From contig NZ_FOIK01000003.1 in the NCBI RefSeq assembly GCF_900111565.1, positions 62,001 to 126,000 of the forward strand: DNA of 64,000 nt, written 5' to 3'. Positions 26,014 to 34,376 of the stretch are shown here, piece by piece. Both the position numbers and the translations under genes were made by a program. How positions within the stretch are numbered: position 1 is the first letter of the stretch; each line of letters opens with the position of its first letter. The notes beneath the pieces are model-generated. The model saw nothing but the letters and a program-made list of their open reading frames with translations, had not been told where the DNA came from and did no database searches. This DNA is from Paenibacillus sp. NFR01. Its GTDB lineage: Bacteria > Bacillota > Bacilli > Paenibacillales > Paenibacillaceae.

Positions 26014-26075
26014 TGTTGCATCTTCCTTTCTGTAATCAGATGTAATTTCACTTCCTAGAGTGATCATAAAATATA

Positions 26076-26094
26076 TACTTACTTTTGTTAAGTA
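26076..26094 (+). promoter_or_regulatory. palindromic operator between azoR and hxlR genes
   Basis: TACTTA and TAAGTA are separated by CTTTTGT. The site lies in the 135-base divergent intergenic region. Its half-site and spacing resemble YodB/CatR boxes of B. subtilis. Confidence 0.65.
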
Positions 26095-26148
26095 GGAACA
26101 AAAATGTGCTATAGTATTAAAAAAGGTACTGAAAAGGGGATCAAATGT

Positions 26149-26508
26149 ATGCAGAAGAACCCTGGACAATGTCAGTTCGTGGTGGCGATGGATTCGATTG
26201 TCGGCAAATGGAAGCCAACGATCCTGTATCATTTGCTAAAAGGCAAACCTTTGCGGTTCAATGAACTTCGGAGATTGCTGCCCGATATCACTCAAAGGAT
26301 GCTAACCCTCTATCTGCGGGAATTGGAAGAGGAAGAGATTGTTAAACGAGTCGTTTACCCGCAAATTCCGCCGAAAGTGGAATATTCCATTACGGAATAC
26401 GGCATGAGCTTGTCTCCGATTTTGGAAACCTTACATCAGTGGGGAGTGGCCCATGTTGAGCGAAAGCGGCTCAAACAGGCGGAAAATGACCAACCAGAAG
26501 AGTACTAA
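26149..26508 (+). CDS. HxlR family regulator (YodB-like redox sensor)
   Basis: A 119-residue winged-helix regulator. MDSIVGKWKPTILYHLLKGKPLRFNELRRLLPDIT and QRMLTLYLRELEEEEIVKR are the HxlR signature. A single Cys near the N-terminus (Cys8, GQCQF) matches the place of Cys6 in YodB, the residue that senses diamide and quinones. AAAAGGGGA precedes the ATG at 26149; upstream ATGs lie in the promoter. It very probably represses the divergent azoreductase gene until quinones or disulfide stress modify the Cys. Confidence 0.87.
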   Translation: MQKNPGQCQFVVAMDSIVGKWKPTILYHLLKGKPLRFNELRRLLPDITQRMLTLYLRELEEEEIVKRVVYPQIPPKVEYSITEYGMSLSPILETLHQWGVAHVERKRLKQAENDQPEEY

Positions 26509-26574
26509 TTTTCATCGAAGGAAAATTCCCTTAGCCGGTCAACATGAAGCCTCAATGCTCTAGAAACAAACAAC

Positions 26575-26608
26575 AAGCCCCCTCCGCTTTTTCAGCAGAA
26601 GGGGCTTT
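26575..26608 (-). terminator. terminator of the PAP2 gene (possibly shared)
   Basis: The stem AAGCCCC/GGGGCTT with an imperfect inner stem lies between convergent genes; on the minus strand it leads into TTGTTGTTTG. Confidence 0.6.
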
Positions 26609-26629
26609 ACAGTTCGTGCAGGATGAGGG

Positions 26630-27280
26630 CTACGCTTCATATGAACGCTCCTGGGGCGTGCGGCTGCTGCGGGTGAAGAAGTGTTCGGCCAGCAAAACGG
26701 CAGCCAATACAACTTCGACAAGCATAATGCCGGCAAGGCCGTCCAGAATTGCATGCTGTTTGATGAACAGCGTGGACGATATAATCGTCCCGGACATCCC
26801 TCCGATCAGCAGCATGTTCCATTTGTTCCGGAAACTGCTGCTGGCGGTCAGGCGGAACACCATGTAGCTGGAGAACACATGAATGCTGGGGAAACAATTG
26901 AACGGCTGATCCCGGTGGTATATAAAACGCACAATCGAAGTAAAGGCGTCATGACCCACTAATTCGGGGCGCGGTACCGTCGTCTGAAAAATCGAGTAGA
27001 TGCCGTAACAAATGCAGGCGCACACGGTGTAAATTAATAAAGCGCGGTAATAGACGCGAATATCCTTTTTGAAGAAATAGAAGATGCATACATAAATATA
27101 AAAAATCCAAATGGAATAAGGCAGGGCAAAATATTTAACGAAAGGAATGGCGTTATCCCAAGAAGTCATTAAATGATAGACCTTGCCTCCAGGCTTGTCG
27201 ACCCATGCATACAGCTTCCCGAGCACCGGAAAAATCAGCATAAACAGCAGCGGCGTATACTTCCAATTGCGCAATGACAC
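26630..27280 (-). CDS. PAP2-family membrane phosphatase/transferase
   Basis: A 216-residue protein with five or six membrane helices. The PAP2 core is visible: TVPRPEL as a partial first motif, CFPSIHVFSS as the Pro-Ser-x-x-His motif with the catalytic His, and KQHAILDGLAG as the His-x-x-x-Asp motif. This subfamily includes inositol-phosphoceramide-synthase-like and undecaprenyl-diphosphate-like phosphatases, so it probably acts on a lipid phosphate at the membrane. Single gene, not clearly linked to neighbours. Confidence 0.83.
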   Translation of the reverse strand: MSLRNWKYTPLLFMLIFPVLGKLYAWVDKPGGKVYHLMTSWDNAIPFVKYFALPYSIWIFYIYVCIFYFFKKDIRVYYRALLIYTVCACICYGIYSIFQTTVPRPELVGHDAFTSIVRFIYHRDQPFNCFPSIHVFSSYMVFRLTASSSFRNKWNMLLIGGMSGTIISSTLFIKQHAILDGLAGIMLVEVVLAAVLLAEHFFTRSSRTPQERSYEA

Positions 27281-27379
27281 TTCTCAACCTTCTCCCAAGC
27301 TAATTTTAAGCCAATCCCCATTATAGTTGATTTAAGATGGATTAAAAAGCGTGCGATCGTTGGAAACCCGGTGCTGAAA

Positions 27380-28759
27380 TCAACGAATTTGAGAACCGGC
27401 CACACTCAAGGTTACCCTCCCTCCACCGGAGGGCGCATTCTCCAGTGTCAGCGTTCCTCCGTGCTGCTGTGCGGCGGATTCGGCGATGTAGAGGCCCATG
27501 CCATGGTGGCGGCCGGACGTGCGGCTCCGGTCGCCCATGTAGAACTGGGTAGCGGCTTCCCGCAGGTCAGCCGCCGAGAAGCCCGGCCCCGTATCCGTCA
27601 CCGTGAAACAGACATCGGTCTCATCGCTCCGGACCTCCAAGGTCACGCTGCCATGCGGAGGCGTGTGCTCCACGGCGTTGGCGATGACATTGACGATGCC
27701 CCGCTGGAGCAGCTCCTTATCGATCGCGATGGACTCGGGCAGCGGCTCCTGCGTGTGGACCTGCGCGGCAATGCTCTTGCCGGTGGACAAGGCCCGCAGC
27801 TGGTTCTCCAGCTCCGCGACAAAGTCCCGCAGGCGTCCCGGCGCTTTCCGCTGCACGGCAGCAGATTGCAGGCTGGACAGGTCAATCACCTCCTGTACGA
27901 AGGTTTCGATGTCCCCCGCACTCTGCAGGATGTACCCGTTATACTCCCGCTGGACCTCGTCCTGGACGGTCTCCTGCAGCAGCTCCGCGTTGCCCCGGAT
28001 AATGGTCAGCGGGGTCTTGATGTCATGCGCCAGCGCGGAAATCTGCTCCCGGCGCGAACGCTCCAGCTCCCACTGCCGCTTTAGCGATGCATGCAAGGCT
28101 TCCTTCATCTGCTCCAGCGAAGCCAGCACTTCGTCGATCTCGCGGATCCCGCTCGGCTGGACGGTGAACTCCAGGTTCTCGCGCCGGATGTTCTCGGTCG
28201 CTTCCTGCAGGCCCGCCATCTTCTGTGTCAGCCTGCGTCCGAAGCGGGCAGCCAATACGGCGGCCAGCAGCAGGATGCCGAAGATGAAGAGCAGGATGCC
28301 GAGCAGCTGCGGATTGGGCAGATGGTTGCGCAGCCAAGCCGAGGCATACTGCGGCGTCAGGGTATACCGGAAGATCCAGAGCTCCTCTCCGCTTTGGAGA
28401 GCGGTATAGAAATGGGCGTCGCGGCTCTTGCCCTGCATGGCAATGGCCCATGCGCGGGCGGCGTCACGGGCGCTTAGGTTGCCCGAAAGCCGCTTCCCGT
28501 CCGCGGTGAATACGGCATACTCCGCCAGCTCCGGCACGAAGTCCGGCGCAAGACTGACGCCTCCGGCCAACTGGTCCTTGGCAGCCGCGATTTCCTTCTC
28601 CGCATAATTGGCGGGCAGCACCATATTGAACGAGAACGCGGCCGTGAACAGCCCCAGCAGCAGGACCAGCAGCAGAATGGTCCCGATGCTGAGAAACAGC
28701 AGGTATTGCAGGAAGAAGGTGCGCAGCCGCATCTTCGGCATTTTTGCTACAGCTTCCAC
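27380..28759 (-). CDS. sensor histidine kinase of the LanFEG-linked system
   Basis: A 459-residue kinase with transmembrane helices at about 16-46 and 150-171 and an external loop of about 100 residues between them. A HAMP linker, HisKA domain with SALAHDIKTPLTIIRG (His245) and an HATPase domain (N box NVIANAVEHT, G2 box GRHHGMGLYIAES) follow. The start is GTG at 28759, overlapping the regulator stop codon by 13 bases; an ATG at 28741 is the alternative. The relatively large external domain suggests direct ligand sensing. It partners the response regulator and, by location, the LanFEG-type transporter. Confidence 0.92.
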   Translation of the reverse strand: MEAVAKMPKMRLRTFFLQYLLFLSIGTILLLVLLLGLFTAAFSFNMVLPANYAEKEIAAAKDQLAGGVSLAPDFVPELAEYAVFTADGKRLSGNLSARDAARAWAIAMQGKSRDAHFYTALQSGEELWIFRYTLTPQYASAWLRNHLPNPQLLGILLFIFGILLLAAVLAARFGRRLTQKMAGLQEATENIRRENLEFTVQPSGIREIDEVLASLEQMKEALHASLKRQWELERSRREQISALAHDIKTPLTIIRGNAELLQETVQDEVQREYNGYILQSAGDIETFVQEVIDLSSLQSAAVQRKAPGRLRDFVAELENQLRALSTGKSIAAQVHTQEPLPESIAIDKELLQRGIVNVIANAVEHTPPHGSVTLEVRSDETDVCFTVTDTGPGFSAADLREAATQFYMGDRSRTSGRHHGMGLYIAESAAQQHGGTLTLENAPSGGGRVTLSVAGSQIR

Positions 28760-29409
28760 TTGTAACCAATCCCCCAGACCGTCTCGATCGCTTCGATGCC
28801 CGCCTTGTTCAGCTTGGCTCGGATATTCTTGATGTGTTCCGTAATGGCGCTGCCGTCGCTCTCTCCATCGAACCCGAAGACGGCCTCATAGATATGCTCT
28901 TTGGAGAAGACCTGTCCGCGGCTCCGCGCAAGGAACTCGCAGATTTCGTATTCGCTCTTGGTCAGCGGCACCTTATGGCCGTGGGCGAGCAGCTCCTTGC
29001 CGGAGAGGTTGAAGTGGACATGCTCCAGATAGAGCACATTCCGCCGCTCCCGCGCCTCCCGTCTGAGATGGGCGTTAATCCGCGCCCGCAGCGCGCCAAT
29101 CCCGAAGGGCTTCATGATATAATCGTCCGCGCCCAGCCCCAGGCCGTACATCAGATCGTTCTCCAGCGTCTTCGCCGTCAGGAACAGAATCGGGCAATCC
29201 ACCGCCGCGCGGATCTCCCGGCAGAGCGTAAAGCCGTCGAGGCCCGGCATCATCACATCGAGCAAAATCAGGTCATAGGCGCCCAGATCCATCTGGCGTA
29301 CCTGAGCGGAATCCGGGAGCGTCGTGACCAGGTGGCGGTCTGCGCTCAGAGCGCTTCGAATTAGCGCCAGAATGGCGGGTTCGTCGTCGACGGCGAGTAT
29401 TTTGGCCAT
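28747..29409 (-). CDS. OmpR-family response regulator (LanFEG-linked)
   Basis: A 220-residue regulator. The receiver has VDDE at 7-10, phosphoacceptor Asp51 (LILLDVMMPGLDG) and KPFG with the conserved Lys; the winged helix has LTKSEYEICEFLARSRGQVFSKEHIYEAVFG and ends VWGIGYKWKL. It overlaps the kinase gene. SpaR/NisR-type regulators bind direct repeats; a set of 11-bp-phased repeats lies before the transporter operon at 32705-32742. Confidence 0.93.
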   Translation of the reverse strand: MAKILAVDDEPAILALIRSALSADRHLVTTLPDSAQVRQMDLGAYDLILLDVMMPGLDGFTLCREIRAAVDCPILFLTAKTLENDLMYGLGLGADDYIMKPFGIGALRARINAHLRREARERRNVLYLEHVHFNLSGKELLAHGHKVPLTKSEYEICEFLARSRGQVFSKEHIYEAVFGFDGESDGSAITEHIKNIRAKLNKAGIEAIETVWGIGYKWKL

Positions 29410-29456
29410 ATGGATTGGATTCCCCCCGTCTCTAAGTTGTATGTTTCATTACCGTA

Positions 29457-30368
29457 TCACTTACTTGCCTTCTCCCCTGGAACCTCAAAAAATTCATACG
29501 AACTAGGCATGTCATGCTGCCCTAATGTGGTGACTTCCCCGTTTTGGTTAATGAAGCCGTATTCGGCTGAACCGATTTTCCAGAACGTCCTGAAAAATAC
29601 GACTCTGCCGGTCGTGATCTTCGGCTGTGCCCCTGCCTCTTCTACAATCCGGCTGGTAACGAGGTAAGGCCCTTTGGCGCCTTGATCCCCAAGCTTGGCG
29701 ATCCACTTCTGTTCCAACCGGCCGCCCACGGCCTCCAGATACTCAATCCCGCTGCCGGTGGTCATGAAGACCTGATCCGCCCGCCCTTCGGGAAAATAAT
29801 AAGTATGATCAGGTATGGTGACCTCCTGGATCTGGGTGATCGGCTTCAGGGTGCGGACCGTCGGCAGCTCCAAGGTTGCTTTGCGGGCTTCGGCCAGATT
29901 GTCCGATTGGGTCTTGGCAATCATCTCCGGCGTAGCCTTGACTACAAATACATCCCGCGTATAAGGATTCCAGCCTACATAGGCCTTAACCGCTTCCGCG
30001 ATGAAACGCAAAGGGACCATCACGCGTCCCTGTTTGAGCTGGGAGGCTACGGGTAAATCGACTTTCTTGTTCCCGATGAATGCCGATTTCTGGCCTGCTA
30101 CGAGGGTGATCGTTTCCTTATCGCGTACAGCAGTTACTGTTTTGGTGGAGTTGCTCCAGGCGACCTGAATACCCGGAATGGACTGAATGACCTTCAGAGG
30201 AACCATAGTGGTGCCCCGTTCTATAAAAGCTAAAGCTGCGACATCTGTGGCCACTTCGTCTTTATTGACAGTGATGGTAATATCCTTTGAGCTCTTTGCC
30301 ATGGACGTCCCTGCCATGAACGCAACCAACATCATGCTTAGTATCGAACAAGCTATGAACTTCTTCAT
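29457..30368 (-). CDS. secreted stalk-domain (copper amine oxidase N-terminal-like) protein
   Basis: A 303-residue exported protein: signal peptide through about residue 24 (ending GTSMA), then the stalk/copper-amine-oxidase-N domain with FIERGTTMVPLKVIQ, VMVPLRFIAEAVKAYVGWN and VFVVKA. This domain is common in Paenibacillus and related cell-surface proteins, where it is thought to bind the wall or act as a spacer. The C-terminal 150 residues are unrecognised and beta-rich. It sits between the LanFEG-type transporter and its two-component system, all on the same strand. Confidence 0.82.
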   Translation of the reverse strand: MKKFIACSILSMMLVAFMAGTSMAKSSKDITITVNKDEVATDVAALAFIERGTTMVPLKVIQSIPGIQVAWSNSTKTVTAVRDKETITLVAGQKSAFIGNKKVDLPVASQLKQGRVMVPLRFIAEAVKAYVGWNPYTRDVFVVKATPEMIAKTQSDNLAEARKATLELPTVRTLKPITQIQEVTIPDHTYYFPEGRADQVFMTTGSGIEYLEAVGGRLEQKWIAKLGDQGAKGPYLVTSRIVEEAGAQPKITTGRVVFFRTFWKIGSAEYGFINQNGEVTTLGQHDMPSSYEFFEVPGEKASK

Positions 30369-30480
30369 TTTCTACGCCCTCCAATATGCAAAGTGGTTTA
30401 TTCTTACATTTATTGGACGGTAGTGGATGGAAAAAGTTACGCTCGGACTCTCGCCAGGCTTCCGGGCTTCTTCATAGAGG

Positions 30481-31239
30481 TTAGGCATCGGCCGACCGGC
30501 CCTCCCAGCGCCGGAACCAGAGGCACGACAGGACAGCCGCCGTCAGCGTGGCCAGGATACACACCGTAATTCCGGTATTCGCCTGCGATACAGTAAGGGG
30601 AAGCGGGGTGCCGGCCGCATGAACAGTCCAGATCGAAATCAGGCGGGCGCCCCAGGCAAAAGGCACATACACCCAGAGCCGCTCACCCAATCCGGTCAGC
30701 AGCAGGGCGGCAATCAGACTCCCCACAATGCCGGTTCCGATGGACGGGCCCCGGCCAAACCGCAGACTGACGAAGCTGTGCAGCAGGTAAAGGAACGTGC
30801 TGCTTCCGAACAGAATCCCTGCACCGCTCCAGTAAAAAGCCATCCCCAAGCCGTCCTGCCCCAGCACCTCACGGAACCCGATGCCAAACAGGAGGACGGC
30901 CAGCAGGATGGCGCCGAGACCGTAGATCAGCAGCAGCAGCAGCTTGCTGGCGTAGACCTTGATCCGCTGCGCCGGGAGCGCCAGCAGCCCCTGAAAATGT
31001 CCGGCCAGCGCCTCCTGCTCCGCTGACATCGAGCATACCAGGGCAATCAGGGTGGGCAAAGCGCAGCCCAGCACCTGAAGATACGCCTGCACCTTGTCGG
31101 TGGCGCTCCAGGGCGAATACGCGTAATACGCCAGGAACACCGTCGCGGCGATAAGCGGAGCCAGCAGATGAAGGAGCAGAAAGGGCGTACGCCGGGTTTT
31201 GAGCAGATCGGCCCTGAAGAGACCGAGTATGGAAGCCAT
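30481..31239 (-). CDS. LanG/MutG-type lantibiotic-immunity ABC permease
   Basis: A 252-residue ABC-2-like permease with six membrane helices. The N-terminal RADLLKTRRTPFLLLHLLAPL and the conserved AEQEALAGHFQGLLALP loop match the MutG/SpaG group, which expel lantibiotics from the membrane. One base separates it from the preceding permease gene, so it is the last gene of a three-gene transporter operon. Confidence 0.87.
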   Translation of the reverse strand: MASILGLFRADLLKTRRTPFLLLHLLAPLIAATVFLAYYAYSPWSATDKVQAYLQVLGCALPTLIALVCSMSAEQEALAGHFQGLLALPAQRIKVYASKLLLLLIYGLGAILLAVLLFGIGFREVLGQDGLGMAFYWSGAGILFGSSTFLYLLHSFVSLRFGRGPSIGTGIVGSLIAALLLTGLGERLWVYVPFAWGARLISIWTVHAAGTPLPLTVSQANTGITVCILATLTAAVLSCLWFRRWEGRSADA

Positions 31240-31240
31240 G

Positions 31241-31978
31241 TTATCTCGCCTCCTGTTTGCGGAAGCTCCGTCCTGTCAGGAAGAACAGCACAGCGAACCA
31301 GATAAGCGAGACCAGGACATCCAGCAGGATCGTGTCCGTGCTTCTCAGCGGACTATTCTCCGGAACCGGAAGCCCGTTCGGCAAAATATGAAGCACCGGG
31401 CACAATAGCCGGAACGTAATCGTATAAGGCATGAAATCCCACGCTCCGCCGATGTCAAACGTGGCCACCCCGGCAATGTTGAGGGCCATATTGAGCAGTA
31501 CCGCGGCGAACAGGCCGAAGCGTGCGGCCAGGAACAGGCACAGCGGAATCTGCCAGAGGAACGTCAGGAAGATGAGCAGACTGCCGGCCGCGCTGTCCAG
31601 CAGCGGAATCTTGGAGCCAAACAGCCAGCCGCCGGACGAGATGCCGATGAAGAACAGCAGGATGGTGAACAGGAGCCAGCCGGTAGCGGCAGCAATTTTG
31701 GCGGACCAAAGCGTCTGCGGACGGAGCGGCAATGCCAGCAAGGCGCGGTACTTCATTCTCGCATCCTTTTGCATGGCGAGCGAGCAGGCCAGCGTCAGCG
31801 CTCCGGGGAGCAGCATCGTATACCACCAGTTGTACGCTCCGGTCTGGAAATACGGCCCGCCCATTAAGAGGAAGCAGAGCATCAGCGTAAACAGCGGCGC
31901 GATCCAGACCAGCCACGGGACGAAGGTACGCCGCCATTTCAGGCGTTCCGCGCTAATAAGCCGAAGCATTGGCTTCAC
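31241..31978 (-). CDS. LanE/MutE-type lantibiotic-immunity ABC permease
   Basis: A 245-residue permease with six membrane helices. The start RLISAERLKWRRTFVPWLVWIAPLFT and the QKDARMKYRALLALPL loop match the MutE/EpiE group. The start is GTG at 31978, overlapping the ATPase gene by 26 bases. Together with the LanG-type protein it would form the membrane half of an immunity transporter. Confidence 0.87.
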   Translation of the reverse strand: MKPMLRLISAERLKWRRTFVPWLVWIAPLFTLMLCFLLMGGPYFQTGAYNWWYTMLLPGALTLACSLAMQKDARMKYRALLALPLRPQTLWSAKIAAATGWLLFTILLFFIGISSGGWLFGSKIPLLDSAAGSLLIFLTFLWQIPLCLFLAARFGLFAAVLLNMALNIAGVATFDIGGAWDFMPYTITFRLLCPVLHILPNGLPVPENSPLRSTDTILLDVLVSLIWFAVLFFLTGRSFRKQEAR

Positions 31979-32678
31979 CCGCCCTTCGGTTGGCAGCGGC
32001 TACCTGCATGAACAAGGCTTCCAGCTCTGCTCCATGCGGCGCAGCGCCTTGGTACCCCAGCCGTCCACCGGCGATGATTCCGATCTGGTCGACCAACTGC
32101 TCCACCTCGGAGAGAATATGGCTCGACAGAATGACTGTAATCCCTTGCTGCGGGAACGATCGGATCAGCTCCCGTAGTTCCTGGATCCCAATCGGGTCCA
32201 GCCCGTTCGTCGGCTCGTCCAGAATGAGCAGCTTCGGCTGGTTCAAGAGCGCAATCGCGATGCCCAGGCGCTGCTTCATGCCCATGGAGAACTGCCCGGC
32301 GCGTTTCTTCCCGGTATGTGCCAGATCCACAACCGCCAGCGTCTCGGCAATCCGCGTTTCCGGCAGCCCCAGCGCCAGCGTCCGCACCTTCAGATTCTCC
32401 CGGGCCGTTAAGTTCTCATACAGCGGCGGCGACTCAATGAGGACGCCAATCTCGCCCAGGTCCTTCCGGGCCCAGTCATGGCCCTGATACACAATCCGTC
32501 CCGCATCCGGCCGCAGCATCCCTGCGATCATTTTCAGCGTCGTGGACTTCCCGGCCCCATTGGGTCCGAGCAGCCCATAGACCGTGTTCCGGGGCACGGC
32601 CAGCGAAATATGGTCTACGGCTGCTTGTTTCTTGAAGCTCTTGCAGAGGTTCTCGGTGTGCAAGATTATATCCGACAT
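31953..32678 (-). CDS. LanF/MutF-type lantibiotic-immunity ATPase
   Basis: A 241-residue ATPase. Walker A is LGPNGAGKST, the Q-loop region reads IGVLIESPPLYENLTARENL (the Glu in place of the usual Gln is a hallmark of the LanF/BcrA group), signature FSMGMKQRLGIA, Walker B LLILDEPTNGLD and H-loop ILSSH. These are typical of SpaF/NisF/MutF and bacitracin BcrA-like ATPases. First gene of the transporter operon, preceded by phased direct repeats. No lanA, lanB, lanC or lanM gene is in the window. Confidence 0.92.
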   Translation of the reverse strand: MSDIILHTENLCKSFKKQAAVDHISLAVPRNTVYGLLGPNGAGKSTTLKMIAGMLRPDAGRIVYQGHDWARKDLGEIGVLIESPPLYENLTARENLKVRTLALGLPETRIAETLAVVDLAHTGKKRAGQFSMGMKQRLGIAIALLNQPKLLILDEPTNGLDPIGIQELRELIRSFPQQGITVILSSHILSEVEQLVDQIGIIAGGRLGYQGAAPHGAELEALFMQVAAANRRAGEANASAY

Positions 32679-32704
32679 CTTCTATCATCCCTTTCCATGT
32701 AGTC

Positions 32705-32742
32705 AGTGTAAAGGGGAGTTATAAGGGAATTGTAAGGGGGCT
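32705..32742 (-). promoter_or_regulatory. phased direct repeats before the LanFEG operon
   Basis: Read on the minus strand, CCCTTACAATT, CCCTTATAACT and CCCCTTTACACT follow each other at an 11-12-bp interval, one helical turn, immediately before the ATPase gene. Such phased repeats are the usual binding pattern of OmpR-type regulators. Probable target of the regulator encoded at 28747-29409. Confidence 0.6.
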
Positions 32743-32830
32743 TCATTTTGCTGAACCCGGATTAAAATTAAGATTCATTAAAGGTTCAACCCCCATACTG
32801 AGTAAATTCAGGCGGGGAGGTACGGGAAGA

Positions 32831-33658
32831 ATGAAAAAAATCAATTATGTTAAGTTTGCTCTTGATGTTGTCATGGGCTTATTGTTCGTTTTGTTCTTTA
32901 ATAAAAATGTGCTAGGGGGCTTAGCGTTTCATGAAATTGCGGGCCTCGTTTTTGCCGGTGCGTACATTACGCATATCCTTTTGAATTTGGGTTGGGTGAA
33001 GAGGGTCACTTTAAAAATAGTTGATCGCAAATTGTCTTGGAGAGTGCGCGGCAGTTATGCTTTAAATTTGTTGCTGCTGGTTTCCATGACATTCATTATC
33101 GTCAGCGGGATCATCATCTCCCATGTGGTGTTCCCGAATATCAACGTAGGCAATGAAAATTGGTTCAAGATGGCTCATATCTCAGCATCCTTTTTGGTAC
33201 TGGCGCTGATCGGGATCCATGTCGGACTTCACTGGCAGTGGGTCGTGAACATGTGCAAAAAAATGGCCAGCGTAAGGAAGAGCCGGGCTTGGGTAAGATA
33301 CATGGCCCAAGGTTTAACTCTGGTCATTCTGCTGTTCGGCCTTTACCAAATGAATCAGACCTCTTACGTCACACGTCTAAAAAGCTCGGTTTCCGTATTC
33401 GGGGTGAGCACGCAGCAAACGGGCTTCGAAGGCAAAGGTGCCTTCCGAAACGGAGAACAAGGCGGAAAGAGAGAAGGGCGACCTTCCGGCCAAGAAGGAC
33501 AATCCGGATTCAATCGCGGGGAAAGGGGCGGGAACGTGAGCGTCGCTTCCGTTATTTTGACGTATACCGGCATCATGGGAGTGTTCGTCATCGTAACCTA
33601 TTATCTGAGAAAATGGAGTTTAATTCGTAAGAAGAAGACAGTTTCAACCCCAAATTGA
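32831..33658 (+). CDS. DUF4405 membrane protein, cytochrome b-like
   Basis: A 275-residue protein with four membrane helices followed by a hydrophilic Gly/Arg-rich segment (about 200-245) and a last helix. The DUF4405 pattern is visible: FHEIAGLVFAGAYITHILLN, SGIIISH and KMAHISASFLVLALIGIHVGLHWQW, with four His placed as in di-heme cytochrome b-type proteins. A redox role in the membrane is likely, partner unknown. GGGGAGG lies before the ATG. Confidence 0.8.
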   Translation: MKKINYVKFALDVVMGLLFVLFFNKNVLGGLAFHEIAGLVFAGAYITHILLNLGWVKRVTLKIVDRKLSWRVRGSYALNLLLLVSMTFIIVSGIIISHVVFPNINVGNENWFKMAHISASFLVLALIGIHVGLHWQWVVNMCKKMASVRKSRAWVRYMAQGLTLVILLFGLYQMNQTSYVTRLKSSVSVFGVSTQQTGFEGKGAFRNGEQGGKREGRPSGQEGQSGFNRGERGGNVSVASVILTYTGIMGVFVIVTYYLRKWSLIRKKKTVSTPN

Positions 33659-33715
33659 GCGCATGAAGAGCCTCAGGAATGTTATTATAGGATAAAATAG
33701 GCGAAGAGAGGAAGG

Positions 33716-34309
33716 TTGATACATCTGAGAGCGAATCGGATGGAAGCGTTCAGCGATGGCGTACTGGCAATCATCATTACGATCATGGTGTTGGAGTTTA
33801 AAGTGCCGGAAGGCCATGACTGGCATGCCCTAACCGAACTGGGCCCCAAGATTCTTAGCTACATTTTCAGTTTCGTCTATGTCGGCATCTACTGGAACAA
33901 TCATCATCATCTGCTGCATATGGTCCGGGAGATGAACGGGCGGTTGATGTGGCTCAACCTGCTGCTTCTCTTCTGGTTATCCCTTATCCCGTTCACGACG
34001 GCTTGGATGGGGGAGAGCCATTTCGCGGCTACACCGACGGCGCTGTACGGCATTATTCTTTTGCTCGCGGCGTTCTCCTATTGGCTGCTTCAACGGGGGA
34101 TCATTCGCCAGCATTCCAGCGATTCCACTATCGCTCAAGGGTTCGGTAAGGACTTGAAGGGCAAACTATCCCCGCTGCTTTACTTGACCGCTGTTTTGAC
34201 CGCCTATGTGAGTCCTTGGATATCCGGTTTCTTCTTTGTGCTTGTGGCCGTGATCTGGTTTGTACCGGATAAGCGGATCGAGCAAGCGCTGCACAATAAA
34301 GAGCACTAA
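33716..34309 (+). CDS. TMEM175 family potassium channel-like protein
   Basis: A 197-residue membrane protein with six helices. The TMEM175 signature RMEAFSDGVLAIIITIMVLE (R-x-x-x-FSDG) is near the start, and NHHHLL follows the second helix. Bacterial TMEM175 proteins form tetrameric potassium-permeable channels. The start is TTG at 33716 with GAGAGGAAGG upstream. Followed by an intrinsic terminator. Confidence 0.87.
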   Translation: MIHLRANRMEAFSDGVLAIIITIMVLEFKVPEGHDWHALTELGPKILSYIFSFVYVGIYWNNHHHLLHMVREMNGRLMWLNLLLLFWLSLIPFTTAWMGESHFAATPTALYGIILLLAAFSYWLLQRGIIRQHSSDSTIAQGFGKDLKGKLSPLLYLTAVLTAYVSPWISGFFFVLVAVIWFVPDKRIEQALHNKEH

Positions 34310-34320
34310 CAAACCATCAA

Positions 34321-34346
34321 GGGGCTGCCGCGGGCAGCTCCTTTTC
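34321..34346 (+). terminator. terminator of the TMEM175 gene
   Basis: The stem GGGGCTGCC/GGCAGCTCC (one G-U) with a GCG loop is followed by TTTT. Confidence 0.85.
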
Positions 34347-34376
34347 CATTTCGATGGCTGCTGGTAAAATAGATCT

